Assembly: GCA_031254225.1 (NCBI GenBank)
Contig: JAIRUU010000014.1
Coordinates: 1-7,891 of the forward strand
DNA length: 7,891 bases
From: Candidatus Elusimicrobium euhamitermitis
GTDB lineage: Bacteria > Elusimicrobiota > Elusimicrobia > Elusimicrobiales > Elusimicrobiaceae
Direction of reading: 5' to 3'
Shown here: positions 1 through 7,676 of the stretch, one piece after another
How positions within the stretch are numbered: the stretch's first letter is position 1
How the letters are laid out: each line of letters opens with the position of its first letter
Made by a program: the position numbers and the translations under genes
The notes under the pieces: generated by a model
What the model was told of the DNA's origin: nothing
Database searches by the model: none
The model's input: the letters and a program-made list of their open reading frames with translations, nothing else

Positions 1-2739
1 ACCGGCCTGTCCGGCAGCGGCAAAAGCTCGCTGGCTTTTGACACAATTTACGCCGAGGGACAGAGGCGCTACGTTGAATCAATGTCCGCCTACGCGCGCC
101 AGTTTCTGGAACTTATGGAAAAGCCCGACGTGGAACACATTGAAGGCCTTTCTCCCGCCATATCCATTGAACAGAGAAACCCGAGCAAAAACCCGCGTTC
201 AACAGTCGCCACCGTCACAGAAATTTACGATTATCTGCGCCTTCTCTACGCGCGCGTAGGGCGCAGGCACTGCCCGCAGTGCGGGCAGGAAGTTGAAGCC
301 TGGAGCGTCCAGGCTATTACCGCCGACATACTTAAAAAATTTAACGGACAAAATATTATGGCGCTTTCCCCCGTCGTGCGCGGCCGCGCGGGAACTTATG
401 AGGAACTTTTTGCAAGGTTTAAAAAAGAAGGTTTTGTAAAAGCGCGCGTTGACGGCGCGGTCATTACGCTGGCCGTAGCGCCCGTCTTAGAACGCTATAA
501 AAAACATACCATAGACATACTGGCGGACGAAATTTTTGTTGACGCGGCGGATAAAGAAAGGCTGACGGAGAGTATTGAAACGGCGGTCAAATATTCGCGC
601 GGCCTCGTTACAATTTCAGACGGTAAAAAAGATTTTACTTACAGCGAAAATTACGCGTGCGCGGCCTGCGGCATAGGATTTTCCGAACTGGAGCCGAGGC
701 TGTTCTCTTTCAATTCCCCCTACGGCGCGTGCCCTGAGTGCAACGGATTAGGCATAAAAATAGAAGTGGCGGAAGATTTGGTGGTGCCCGACGGAAAACT
801 CGCTCTCAACGAGGGCGCAATAGCCGCCTGGGACTCGCCGGTCACAAACCGTACAAACCGCTGGTCCGGCAGCTGGGCCGGTTATTACTATGATATTTTA
901 AAACAGATTTGCCGTCAAAACAAAATCCCGATGACAGTGCCGTGGAACAAACTGACCAAAGCGCAGCATAATATAATTCTCTACGGCGGCAACGGCAGCA
1001 CTTACCGCTCTTCGTGGGGATATAACGAGACGGAATTTGAAGGCGTTATAGGCAATTTAAACCGCCGGCACGCGGAGTCTGAATCCGAGTTTGTGCGGGA
1101 AGAAATTTACAATAAATTTATGAGGGAAAATATCTGCCCCGCCTGCAAAGGCGCCCGTCTGAAACCGGAGGCGCTTGCGGTTAAAGTGGGCGGCAAAAAT
1201 ATTTCCCAGGTGACGCAGTTTCAGGTCGGAGAAGCGGTAAAATTTTTCAGCGAACTTCAGTTTACGGACAAAGAAAAAATTATTTCCAAAGAAGTTATTA
1301 AAGAAATAAAAAGCCGCCTGGGTTTCCTTGACAGCGTGGGCCTCAATTACCTGACGCTGGAACGCAAAAGCCAAACTCTCTCCGGCGGGGAAGCGCAGCG
1401 CATACATTTGGCCACGCAGATAGGCTCGGGCTTGACCGGCGTGCTTTACGTGCTGGACGAACCGACCATAGGCCTGCACCCGCGGGACAATGACAGGCTG
1501 ATTTCCACGCTCAAAAATCTGCGGGATTTGGACAACACGCTCATTATAGTTGAACACGACAAAGACACTATTCTGGCGGCGGACCATGTTATAGAAATAG
1601 GCCCCCGCGCGGGCGAACGCGGCGGGGAAATCATAGCGTCGGAGCCGCTGGAAAAATTTTTGAAAAACCCCGACGCGCTGACCGCGAAATATTTAAACGG
1701 CACGCTTAAAGTTGAGCACAACCCCGACCCGCAGGAGCCCGGCAATAAGTGGCTGGAAATTACCGGCGCAAAACAATTTAACCTAAAAAATATAGACGTG
1801 AAAATACCGCTGGGCCTGTTCGTCTGCATAACGGGCGTGTCGGGCAGCGGAAAGTCCACGCTTGTGCATCAGGTGCTTTACAAGGCGCTGGCGCAAAAAT
1901 TTTATAACGCCAAAGATATCCCGGGCGAACATAAGGCTATCAAAGGCCTTGAGCACATTGATAAAGTGGTTATTGTGGACCAGAGCCCGATAGGCAAAAC
2001 GCCGCGCTCCAATCCCGCGACGTATACCGGCGTGTTCGGCCACATACGGGACCTGTTCGCGCAAATGCCGGAAGCAAAACGCCGCGGTTACGGCCCCGGC
2101 AGATTTTCTTTTAACGTAAAAGGCGGCCGGTGCGAAAAGTGCGAGGGCGACGGGATTTTGAAAATCCAGATGCAGTTTTTGCCGGACATTTACGTTAAGT
2201 GCGAGGAGTGCAGCGGCAAGCGGTTTAACGAGGACACTTTGTCCGTTCATTTTAAAGGCAAAAGCATTGCCGACGTGCTGGAAATGAGCGTCAGCCAGGC
2301 CGCGCAGTTTTTTGACAATATTCCGCGGATAGAGAAAATCATGAAAACGCTGGACGACGTGGGGCTTGGCTACATAAAACTGGGCCAGAGCGCGACGACA
2401 TTGTCCGGCGGGGAAGCCCAGCGCGTCAAACTTGCGCACGAGCTAAGCCGCCGCGCCACCGGCAAAACTTTATATATTTTAGACGAGCCTACGACTGGCC
2501 TGCACATAGCGGACATTGACAAACTGCTGGGCGTGCTGCACCGCCTGTCGGACACCGGCAACACGGTGCTGATAATAGAGCACAATCTGGACATCATCAA
2601 AACCGCGGACTGGGTGATAGACCTCGGCCCCGAAGGCGGCGACAAAGGCGGTTATGTGATAGCCGAAGGTTCCCCCCGCGATATTCTGTCCGCCAAAAAT
2701 TCCTATACCGCAAAATATCTGAAACAAGAGATTAAATAA
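1..2739 (+). CDS. uvrA: UvrA, excinuclease ABC subunit A (5' end cut off by the window)
   Basis: UvrA is the damage-recognition ATPase of nucleotide excision repair; it dimerises, loads UvrB at DNA lesions and acts in the cytoplasm. The reading frame is open from base 1, where it already encodes the first Walker A (TGLSGSGKSS), so the ATG at 82 is internal. By comparison with E. coli UvrA (940 aa) about 29 residues are missing; 912 are present. Visible in order, numbered from codon 1: CPQC at 91-94; the zinc module C220-x2-C223 and C244-x2-C247; CPAC at 379-382; the first ABC signature LSGGEAQR from 460 and Walker B D486-E487; second Walker A GVSGSGKST at 612-620; C-terminal zinc finger C711-x2-C714-x19-C734-x2-C737; second signature LSGGEAQR from 801; Walker B D828-E829; switch histidine H861. 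No key residue is missing, so it should be functional. No clear hairpin terminator follows the stop; the toxin promoter starts 14 bases later. Confidence 0.98.
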   Translation, partial: TGLSGSGKSSLAFDTIYAEGQRRYVESMSAYARQFLELMEKPDVEHIEGLSPAISIEQRNPSKNPRSTVATVTEIYDYLRLLYARVGRRHCPQCGQEVEAWSVQAITADILKKFNGQNIMALSPVVRGRAGTYEELFARFKKEGFVKARVDGAVITLAVAPVLERYKKHTIDILADEIFVDAADKERLTESIETAVKYSRGLVTISDGKKDFTYSENYACAACGIGFSELEPRLFSFNSPYGACPECNGLGIKIEVAEDLVVPDGKLALNEGAIAAWDSPVTNRTNRWSGSWAGYYYDILKQICRQNKIPMTVPWNKLTKAQHNIILYGGNGSTYRSSWGYNETEFEGVIGNLNRRHAESESEFVREEIYNKFMRENICPACKGARLKPEALAVKVGGKNISQVTQFQVGEAVKFFSELQFTDKEKIISKEVIKEIKSRLGFLDSVGLNYLTLERKSQTLSGGEAQRIHLATQIGSGLTGVLYVLDEPTIGLHPRDNDRLISTLKNLRDLDNTLIIVEHDKDTILAADHVIEIGPRAGERGGEIIASEPLEKFLKNPDALTAKYLNGTLKVEHNPDPQEPGNKWLEITGAKQFNLKNIDVKIPLGLFVCITGVSGSGKSTLVHQVLYKALAQKFYNAKDIPGEHKAIKGLEHIDKVVIVDQSPIGKTPRSNPATYTGVFGHIRDLFAQMPEAKRRGYGPGRFSFNVKGGRCEKCEGDGILKIQMQFLPDIYVKCEECSGKRFNEDTLSVHFKGKSIADVLEMSVSQAAQFFDNIPRIEKIMKTLDDVGLGYIKLGQSATTLSGGEAQRVKLAHELSRRATGKTLYILDEPTTGLHIADIDKLLGVLHRLSDTGNTVLIIEHNLDIIKTADWVIDLGPEGGDKGGYVIAEGSPRDILSAKNSYTAKYLKQEIK

Positions 2740-2753
2740 TTATAAATCATGCC

Positions 2754-2782
2754 TTGACAAAGCGTAAACTATAGTTTACAAT
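2754..2782 (+). promoter_or_regulatory. Promoter of the toxin-antitoxin operon
   Basis: TTGACA (2754-2759), a 17-base spacer, then TACAAT (2777-2782): a perfect -35 box and a -10 box one base from consensus at ideal spacing. Transcription would be expected to start at about 2789-2790, that is, at or next to the A of the toxin's ATG, so the mRNA would have little or no leader. The promoter lies just after the uvrA stop and gives the module its own transcription. Confidence 0.85.
2764..2779. promoter_or_regulatory. Operator palindrome inside the toxin-antitoxin promoter
   Basis: GTAAACTATAGTTTAC reads identically on both strands (16 of 16 bases). It fills most of the spacer between the -35 and -10 boxes and covers the first three bases of the -10 box. 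This is where a repressor would block RNA polymerase. Helix-turn-helix antitoxins commonly repress their own operon by binding such palindromes, so the downstream antitoxin is the likely ligand. The symmetry is seen in the sequence; the binding partner is inferred. Confidence 0.8.
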
Positions 2783-2788
2783 ATATAT

Positions 2789-3091
2789 ATGAAAGAAATA
2801 GTTTATTTTACAATTAACGGCAAGCGGCCTTTTGATATATGGTTTGCCGAATTAGATTATGCAACGCGCGACAGAGTAATGAACAGTATGGATCGTTTGG
2901 CGCAAGGCAGCTTCGGAGATTGTAAATATTTGGGAGAAGGCCTTGTGGAGATGCGCCTGTTTTTTGCCGGAGGAATAAGAATTTATTTTACCGAAAAAGG
3001 CAGTCAGATAATTATAATCTTAACCGCTGGAAACAAGAAAACCCAAAACAGAGATATAGCAAAAGCAAAAGAATATCTTAAACTGATCTAA
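2789..3091 (+). CDS. RelE/HigB-type toxin, HI1419-like addiction module killer
   Basis: A 100-residue protein matching the toxin family known as phage-derived Gp49-like / HI1419-type, in the RelE/ParE superfamily. Members of the RelE/HigB branch usually cleave mRNA at the ribosome and stop growth when the antitoxin is lost. Supporting motifs: GSFGD (40-44), GEGLVEMR (49-56), GGIRIYF (61-67) and the C-terminal GNKKTQNRDIAKA (81-93), the pattern the family shows as a GGDK-tQ-DI-A stretch. The length is typical. It precedes its antitoxin by 14 bases, the toxin-first order of HigBA modules. The ATG falls at the predicted transcription start and no Shine-Dalgarno is visible before it (only an AT repeat), so translation may be leaderless. 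The family assignment is firm; the RNase activity is inferred and the catalytic residues were not verified. Confidence 0.9.
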   Translation: MKEIVYFTINGKRPFDIWFAELDYATRDRVMNSMDRLAQGSFGDCKYLGEGLVEMRLFFAGGIRIYFTEKGSQIIIILTAGNKKTQNRDIAKAKEYLKLI

Positions 3092-3092
3092 C

Positions 3093-3098
3093 GGGGGG
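3093..3098 (+). promoter_or_regulatory. Ribosome binding site of the antitoxin
   Basis: A run of six G lies seven bases before the antitoxin ATG at 3106, just after the toxin stop. It can pair with the CCUCC anti-Shine-Dalgarno through one G-U wobble. It fixes the antitoxin start and contrasts with the absence of such a site before the toxin, which would favour antitoxin over toxin synthesis from the shared mRNA. Confidence 0.7.
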
Positions 3099-3105
3099 TA
3101 TTAAT

Positions 3106-3435
3106 ATGATTAAAAACAAAAAACCTAAAATAACTTTTACAACACAGGAAGATTTTGAAAAAAAATTTTATGTAAATAATCCAGAAGCCATAGAATCTTT
3201 TTTCAACACAGCTCTTGAGGATTATGTGACAACCGGAGACAAGGAAGAGTTCCACCGCTGCATGAAACTTGTTGTCAAATGGAACGGTCTGTCTAAAATA
3301 GCCGAGAAATCCAAAATAACACGGCAGGGGTTGCATAAAGCCCTTAGTCCGCAGGGCAACCCTTCATTTGGCATGGTAATCAGCATTCTGCGTAATGCCG
3401 GATATCATTTTAACGTAAGCTATTCGGGGAAATAA
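3106..3435 (+). CDS. HI1420-type helix-turn-helix antitoxin
   Basis: A 109-residue protein that would bind and neutralise the upstream toxin and probably repress the operon. The N-terminal half (about 1-55) is charged and includes the family's region before the DNA-binding part (NPEAIESFFNTALED, 25-39). The helix-turn-helix covers about 60-80: GLSKIAEKSK as the positioning helix and TRQGLHKAL as the recognition helix. The following SPQGNPSF (81-88) and ISILRNAGYHF (92-102) match the hallmark end of the family, usually seen as LSPxGNP followed by a short helix ending in a glycine. The same pairing with an HI1419-like toxin is known from Haemophilus and many other bacteria. Translation starts at the ATG behind the G6 site. 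The coding sequence is visibly more AT-rich than uvrA, in line with acquisition as a mobile stability module. Confidence 0.9.
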   Translation: MIKNKKPKITFTTQEDFEKKFYVNNPEAIESFFNTALEDYVTTGDKEEFHRCMKLVVKWNGLSKIAEKSKITRQGLHKALSPQGNPSFGMVISILRNAGYHFNVSYSGK

Positions 3436-3516
3436 AGTATACTCGTTAAAAGCTGAACGCCAAAAATTCCTCAAACATGAGTTTAAATAAAAAAATTATT
3501 ATCTATTCAAAAAAAA

Positions 3517-3555
3517 ATGCCATGCCTATTAAATAATAGGCATGGCATAATTTTT
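3517..3555. terminator. Bidirectional intrinsic terminator between convergent genes
   Basis: A perfect 14-bp stem (3517-3530 with 3535-3548) closed by the four-base loop AAAT. On + it is followed by AATTTTT (3549-3555), ending the toxin-antitoxin transcript. On - the hairpin is followed at once by the complement of a nine-A run (3509-3517), giving a U-tract for the large gene whose stop lies 20 bases away. The - orientation looks the stronger because its U-tract directly abuts the stem. Confidence 0.9.
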
Positions 3556-3567
3556 AGCAATTTATTT

Positions 3568-6500
3568 TTACTTTACCAGTTTATCTATTATCTTACAAGT
3601 ATTATTGTCGCATGGCAACATAGCAGGAGCTGACTGAGCACTGTCTTTATAATAGAACTCAACATCAACTCTTCTGCAATCCTGGACAGCTTTACAAACG
3701 CCTCCAGGTTGATTCCGGTCCGCATTATACTGTAAACTTGTAATACTATTAGCCTGTAAAGCCGGATATGAAGGTATTATAACATCACTGCCAAACCCGG
3801 CACTTCTTAATATCTCAGGGTTTCCGCTGGCTTTTTCTCTGGCTTCATAAGCTTTCTGACATTCCGGCGGAAGAGTTCTACACTTAGGATGAATGCCAAA
3901 ACCCATACTTGTGCCTTCATTCAAAAGTATAAACCTATCTTTACCAATTGCCAAGTTTAGATGCTTCTTGACAACTTCAGCTCTTGTCTCAGATAAAGCC
4001 AAGTTAGCGCCAGGCGCTCTGGTTGCATGGTTAATGTCAGGACCAACTTTGAATCCTATTTTACTGACGTTGACACCGTCTGTATAACCGTAAGTTCTTA
4101 TATAGAAATGATAATTACCGTCAGCATCTCTTGCAGTAGGGCCAAGTTTATTAAAACCGTTCTTAATCCTTTCTGCGTAAGCATCAAGCTCTTTTTTACC
4201 GGACTCGCTAAGAATAGCGCTTCCTAATTCAAATACAGAGCCGACGCTGGCTTGGAAGTTTTCCACCACTGGCTGGACAGGAACAGGATCGCACACTGGG
4301 AGTCTTGTGAAGCCGCCGCAGGCGCATTTTTTATCATCATCAGATATATCTTCAAGGCTGTAGAAGTCAGGTTTATCCCAGCCGCCGGTTATCTCGCCGC
4401 GCACCCTGAAAACAGGTTTGCCTTTGAGCATACAACATCCGGCAACAGAAGACGGCGGATTGTCAAACTCACATAAAACCTTTGTAACCTTTTTAGTCTT
4501 CTGATCTATTTGTAAGGCATAATAAGGTTTCTTAAGCGTAATATGCGCGTTGGCGTCAAAAGCATGTGCCCATGCCGCCACATTATCTTCCGCGCTGTTT
4601 GCATTAGTTTGCTGAGCGCCCTGCTGTCCGTTATTCTGCGCCTCCGCTTGGTTTGCCTGCTGCGCCGACGGCCGCTGAGACTGCGGCTGCGCCACTATAT
4701 TTTTACATTCAGCCTGTAAATTATCTATGGCCGTTCCCATCCCATTATCCCATGAAGCACTTTTTACCGACGCTAATTTATCTTGGATAAACTTATACGC
4801 CTCGGCGGAAACATTGGCTTCGGTTTGGGCATCTTTTTCAGACAGCTGGCCACGCAAAATAGCCTGTACCATAATGGGATTGAGAGCGGCAATATCCGCC
4901 GCTACCGCGGGGCTTATGCCGCTGCTGTTATTGTTATTGGCTGCATTATTGCCCTGCTGATTTACCGCGGGATTTACGCCAGGGGCATTAGTATTTTCAG
5001 CGCTGCCTGATCCGTTAGGAGTATTCGCATTTACGGCGGAGCCGTTGGCCGCAATAGGCGCGCTACCGGTACCGGGCTGTGCGCCGGCTAATTCGCCGGA
5101 CATTACGCCGGAGTCAATAGCATAATATATCATCGTGCCGGGGCAAGGCTCCGGCTGTCCGCCGGAAGAGCCTAAGGCCTGGTTATAAGCCGCGGCTTTA
5201 ACATTAACTTCCTCACCTTTAACGTCGCCCATAAGTTTATAAATTTTGTCGTCATCGTCCTTACAATAGTCAGACAGATTGAACGCGGAAAGACTTCTGG
5301 CAACCTCGCATTTGTTTGAGGTAAAAATAGCGCTCCTTGACTGGTTGTTCATTCTGTCAACTTCGCGCGGGTCTTTATTATAATCGTTGCCCTGCCTGGT
5401 CAGATAGAAAGAGGTAAAATCAGCAAGCTTAAGCGGCAGCTTGGGGCTATAAGAACTCTTTTTCGGGTCGTCCGACAGGCCGCGCTTGTCCGCCCAGTTA
5501 ACCGCAAGCGGCTCTTGCATTGATACGGCTTGGACGTACTTTACAAATATTCTGTCTAAATATTTGCTGCATGACCCTATGGGCTCGCTCGGATTATGTC
5601 TAGTGCCGTCTTCATTTACCATATATCCGCCGTAACCGTTCGGGCATTTATGCTCGCCGTTACAGTTATAAAGTTCCGGGAATACGCAGTCAACCAAATC
5701 CTGGCGAAGCTGGTTTTCTCTGAACATGCCTCCCTGGTCCTGCCCGTCGTCCCCTTTGCCGCCTTTGACAAAGATAACGCAGTCCTCAATATTCTCATTA
5801 GAAATATTGTTTTTAGCGTCTTTGAACTCAACGCCGGCGGTAGCGTTAGGAATATATGTTTCCCCGCCGGAAAGCTGCTGTTGTCCGCCCTGGAATGACC
5901 TTTCTGGGCTGTTAGGCGCGGTAACGCCGGAGCCCATCTGCATTTGCAGAGTTTCCGTAGCATTCGGGTTCTTGCGCTTAGAGGCGTTTTTGTTTTGATT
6001 TGCCGTTGCGCGGACGTCATTATTCATGTCTACAAATTTCTGGTCTTTCTTTGTAGAGTTAAGACCCGTGCCGGCCGGCGTTTTTGCCCTGTTCGGCGAA
6101 TTCCAGCCGCATATCGGATTGCCAAGGCTGTCTATGCCGCTTGTTACTACAAAAGTATAAAGGTACCAGTCAGCATTGCCTTTGCCGGGCGTAGCGTCAG
6201 TAGCTATTTCCGGTTTGGTTTGACAAGAAAGCGTCAGCCCTTTGCCTTTACCATGATAGCCCCAACATCCGGTTCTTTGCTGCCACGGGCCGACGGCGGG
6301 AGCTGCGCCATGGGCCTTAGAAAAAAATGTACCGTCAGCATTGGTTGTACATTTTGTATACATGTCTTTTTGGCTATCTTGCTTGTAGAACGTTGAACAA
6401 CATTCAGTAGCAGAGGTAGGAAATCTCGTACCCTGTTTATCTTTCCAATCTTTCTGATCTATTCCATTACAGTTTCCATCGCTGGATTCAGTTGCAGCAG

Positions 6501-7575
6501 AGCCCCAGAACTTGTCAACGGAACAATCGTCTTTACCTGCGATTAAACAACACGCCATGCCCATGCCGAAAGTTTCGGTAAGTTTTTTAAGCGCGTCGCT
6601 CCATAAATGGAACCAGAACATCCATTTGGCCTGGGCGCGTTCTTTCATCATGTCCCACCACCACGGCTTTTCGCCCTGGTAGGACCATTTGTTGTTCAAA
6701 CCGCCGCCGCCCCCGCCGCCTCCGCCGACCCTGCCGGTGCCTAAGCCGCCGCCCCTGCCAATAGCAGGGTTGCCGAGCTGCGCGTCCATCAAAGCCTGCA
6801 TAGCGTCCCGCTTGCCCATGGCGCCTAAAGAGCGCTGGGCTTCAGCCAGCGCGGCCTCGCCGGTTACGCTGCGGCCAAGCCTGCTGGCGCCCGTCAACGG
6901 CTGTAAAGTGATAGGTTTAGAAGCTCTGGCGGGCCCTGTCGGCCCCGTCTGAGCGGCTGAAGCAGACACCGGCCCGTAACCCGGGTTAACGCGGCCGCCC
7001 GCGCGGGCCGCTTCGCCTGAACGCAAAGAGCCGATATTCGTCGGCTGTCTGGCAGCCATAGCGCGGCCCATGCTGGCCGGCGCGGACTGTCTTAAATCAG
7101 AATAAGCGGACCGAGACTCCGGCGAGCTGATGGGCGACGTGGGAGTATAAACGGAAGCTTCCGCGGGCACAGGCTCGCCCTGCGCGATAGCGTCCCGCAG
7201 CATATCAATGGAATCCCTGCCGGACGCGCCGGCAACGCAGCCGTCAATAAGCTGGCCGTTTTCGTCCAGACACTGGTCATAGGCGGGGCCGCCGTCTGAA
7301 ACCGCGTCAAAGGGATTTCTTACAATAATATCCCCTTCGTCCGCGCCGGTGCCCGTAAATTTGATAAAGAACGGCAGCAAAAGCAACACGATAAGAGCGG
7401 CTATAAAGAAAGGAGCGTCCCTCTTGGTGCGCTCAAAGAAAGTTTTTTTAGGCTTTCCGTCCGACCCCACTTTTGAGGCGGAAAAACGTTTAGAAAAAGG
7501 AACGGGAGAAGGTTTGGTGTCCTTTATTTTATCGCTAAATGTAAAGCTGTCTTTTTTGTTTTTATCCTCGGCCAT
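3568..7575 (-). CDS. Giant membrane-anchored, Cys-rich protein with C-terminal OmpA-like domain
   Basis: A 1335-residue protein of unknown role, probably in the cell envelope. The first 53 residues are hydrophilic and Lys/Arg-rich; residues 54-73 form one strongly hydrophobic segment with the positive side inward, so the rest should lie in the periplasm. Then: a Ser/Ala/Gly-rich linker with a cysteine pair (C102, C113), nine glycines (284-292), a tryptophan-rich stretch (297-325), a cysteine-rich region (about 340-500), further mixed regions, and Asn/Gln/Gly-rich linkers (about 833-890, 962-998). Residues about 1103-1309 are OmpA-like: YGYTD with D1166, NLALSETRA with R1198, and RRVDVEF at 1301-1307; D and R correspond to the peptidoglycan-binding pair of OmpA. 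I count 33 cysteines, including three CC pairs, suggesting disulfides. A good Shine-Dalgarno supports the start. It stands alone, with its own promoter and terminator. The topology is like MotB or other tethers between inner membrane and wall, but I recognise no family for the middle. Confidence 0.9.
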   Translation of the reverse strand: MAEDKNKKDSFTFSDKIKDTKPSPVPFSKRFSASKVGSDGKPKKTFFERTKRDAPFFIAALIVLLLLPFFIKFTGTGADEGDIIVRNPFDAVSDGGPAYDQCLDENGQLIDGCVAGASGRDSIDMLRDAIAQGEPVPAEASVYTPTSPISSPESRSAYSDLRQSAPASMGRAMAARQPTNIGSLRSGEAARAGGRVNPGYGPVSASAAQTGPTGPARASKPITLQPLTGASRLGRSVTGEAALAEAQRSLGAMGKRDAMQALMDAQLGNPAIGRGGGLGTGRVGGGGGGGGGLNNKWSYQGEKPWWWDMMKERAQAKWMFWFHLWSDALKKLTETFGMGMACCLIAGKDDCSVDKFWGSAATESSDGNCNGIDQKDWKDKQGTRFPTSATECCSTFYKQDSQKDMYTKCTTNADGTFFSKAHGAAPAVGPWQQRTGCWGYHGKGKGLTLSCQTKPEIATDATPGKGNADWYLYTFVVTSGIDSLGNPICGWNSPNRAKTPAGTGLNSTKKDQKFVDMNNDVRATANQNKNASKRKNPNATETLQMQMGSGVTAPNSPERSFQGGQQQLSGGETYIPNATAGVEFKDAKNNISNENIEDCVIFVKGGKGDDGQDQGGMFRENQLRQDLVDCVFPELYNCNGEHKCPNGYGGYMVNEDGTRHNPSEPIGSCSKYLDRIFVKYVQAVSMQEPLAVNWADKRGLSDDPKKSSYSPKLPLKLADFTSFYLTRQGNDYNKDPREVDRMNNQSRSAIFTSNKCEVARSLSAFNLSDYCKDDDDKIYKLMGDVKGEEVNVKAAAYNQALGSSGGQPEPCPGTMIYYAIDSGVMSGELAGAQPGTGSAPIAANGSAVNANTPNGSGSAENTNAPGVNPAVNQQGNNAANNNNSSGISPAVAADIAALNPIMVQAILRGQLSEKDAQTEANVSAEAYKFIQDKLASVKSASWDNGMGTAIDNLQAECKNIVAQPQSQRPSAQQANQAEAQNNGQQGAQQTNANSAEDNVAAWAHAFDANAHITLKKPYYALQIDQKTKKVTKVLCEFDNPPSSVAGCCMLKGKPVFRVRGEITGGWDKPDFYSLEDISDDDKKCACGGFTRLPVCDPVPVQPVVENFQASVGSVFELGSAILSESGKKELDAYAERIKNGFNKLGPTARDADGNYHFYIRTYGYTDGVNVSKIGFKVGPDINHATRAPGANLALSETRAEVVKKHLNLAIGKDRFILLNEGTSMGFGIHPKCRTLPPECQKAYEAREKASGNPEILRSAGFGSDVIIPSYPALQANSITSLQYNADRNQPGGVCKAVQDCRRVDVEFYYKDSAQSAPAMLPCDNNTCKIIDKLVK

Positions 7576-7579
7576 AAAG

Positions 7580-7584
7580 CCTCC
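7580..7584 (-). promoter_or_regulatory. Ribosome binding site of the giant gene
   Basis: On the - strand GGAGG precedes the ATG at 7575 by four bases (CTTT). This canonical site decides the start and places the positively charged N-terminus and the single membrane segment in frame. Confidence 0.8.
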
Positions 7585-7676
7585 GTTAAAAAATAAAACT
7601 ATTGTGCGACTTATGAACTACCCGCCTTCGTTTCCCGTCTCCGCTTCGCTGCGACGCGGCAAGTACTCCGGCGCGG

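Noticed and set aside
1057..2727. Several open - strand frames opposite uvrA (up to 218 codons)
   Set aside because: They are antisense to a fully conserved UvrA, show no family motifs and have no ribosome sites I could see; they follow from the GC-rich codons of uvrA.
82..2739. The ATG at 82 as the start of UvrA
   Set aside because: The frame is open to base 1 and already encodes the first Walker A motif before this codon; starting at 82 would remove an essential ATP-binding loop.
3088..3336. A - strand frame of 82 codons opposite the antitoxin
   Set aside because: It is antisense to a recognisable antitoxin and has no recognisable motifs of its own.
5596..6396. Overlapping frames of 100-150 codons on both strands within the giant gene
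   Set aside because: They lie wholly inside the 1335-codon gene, have no visible start signals or domains, and read like frame shadows of its biased composition.
6459..6480. Metal-binding repeat of the DxxCNGxD kind (DGNCNGID, residues 366-373)
   Set aside because: It occurs once, without the tandem repeats and paired cysteines that define such regions, so I do not assign metal binding.
6931..6949. Collagen-like GPTGP repeat in the giant protein (residues 209-215)
   Set aside because: Only two triplets are present; a collagen-like region needs many in succession.
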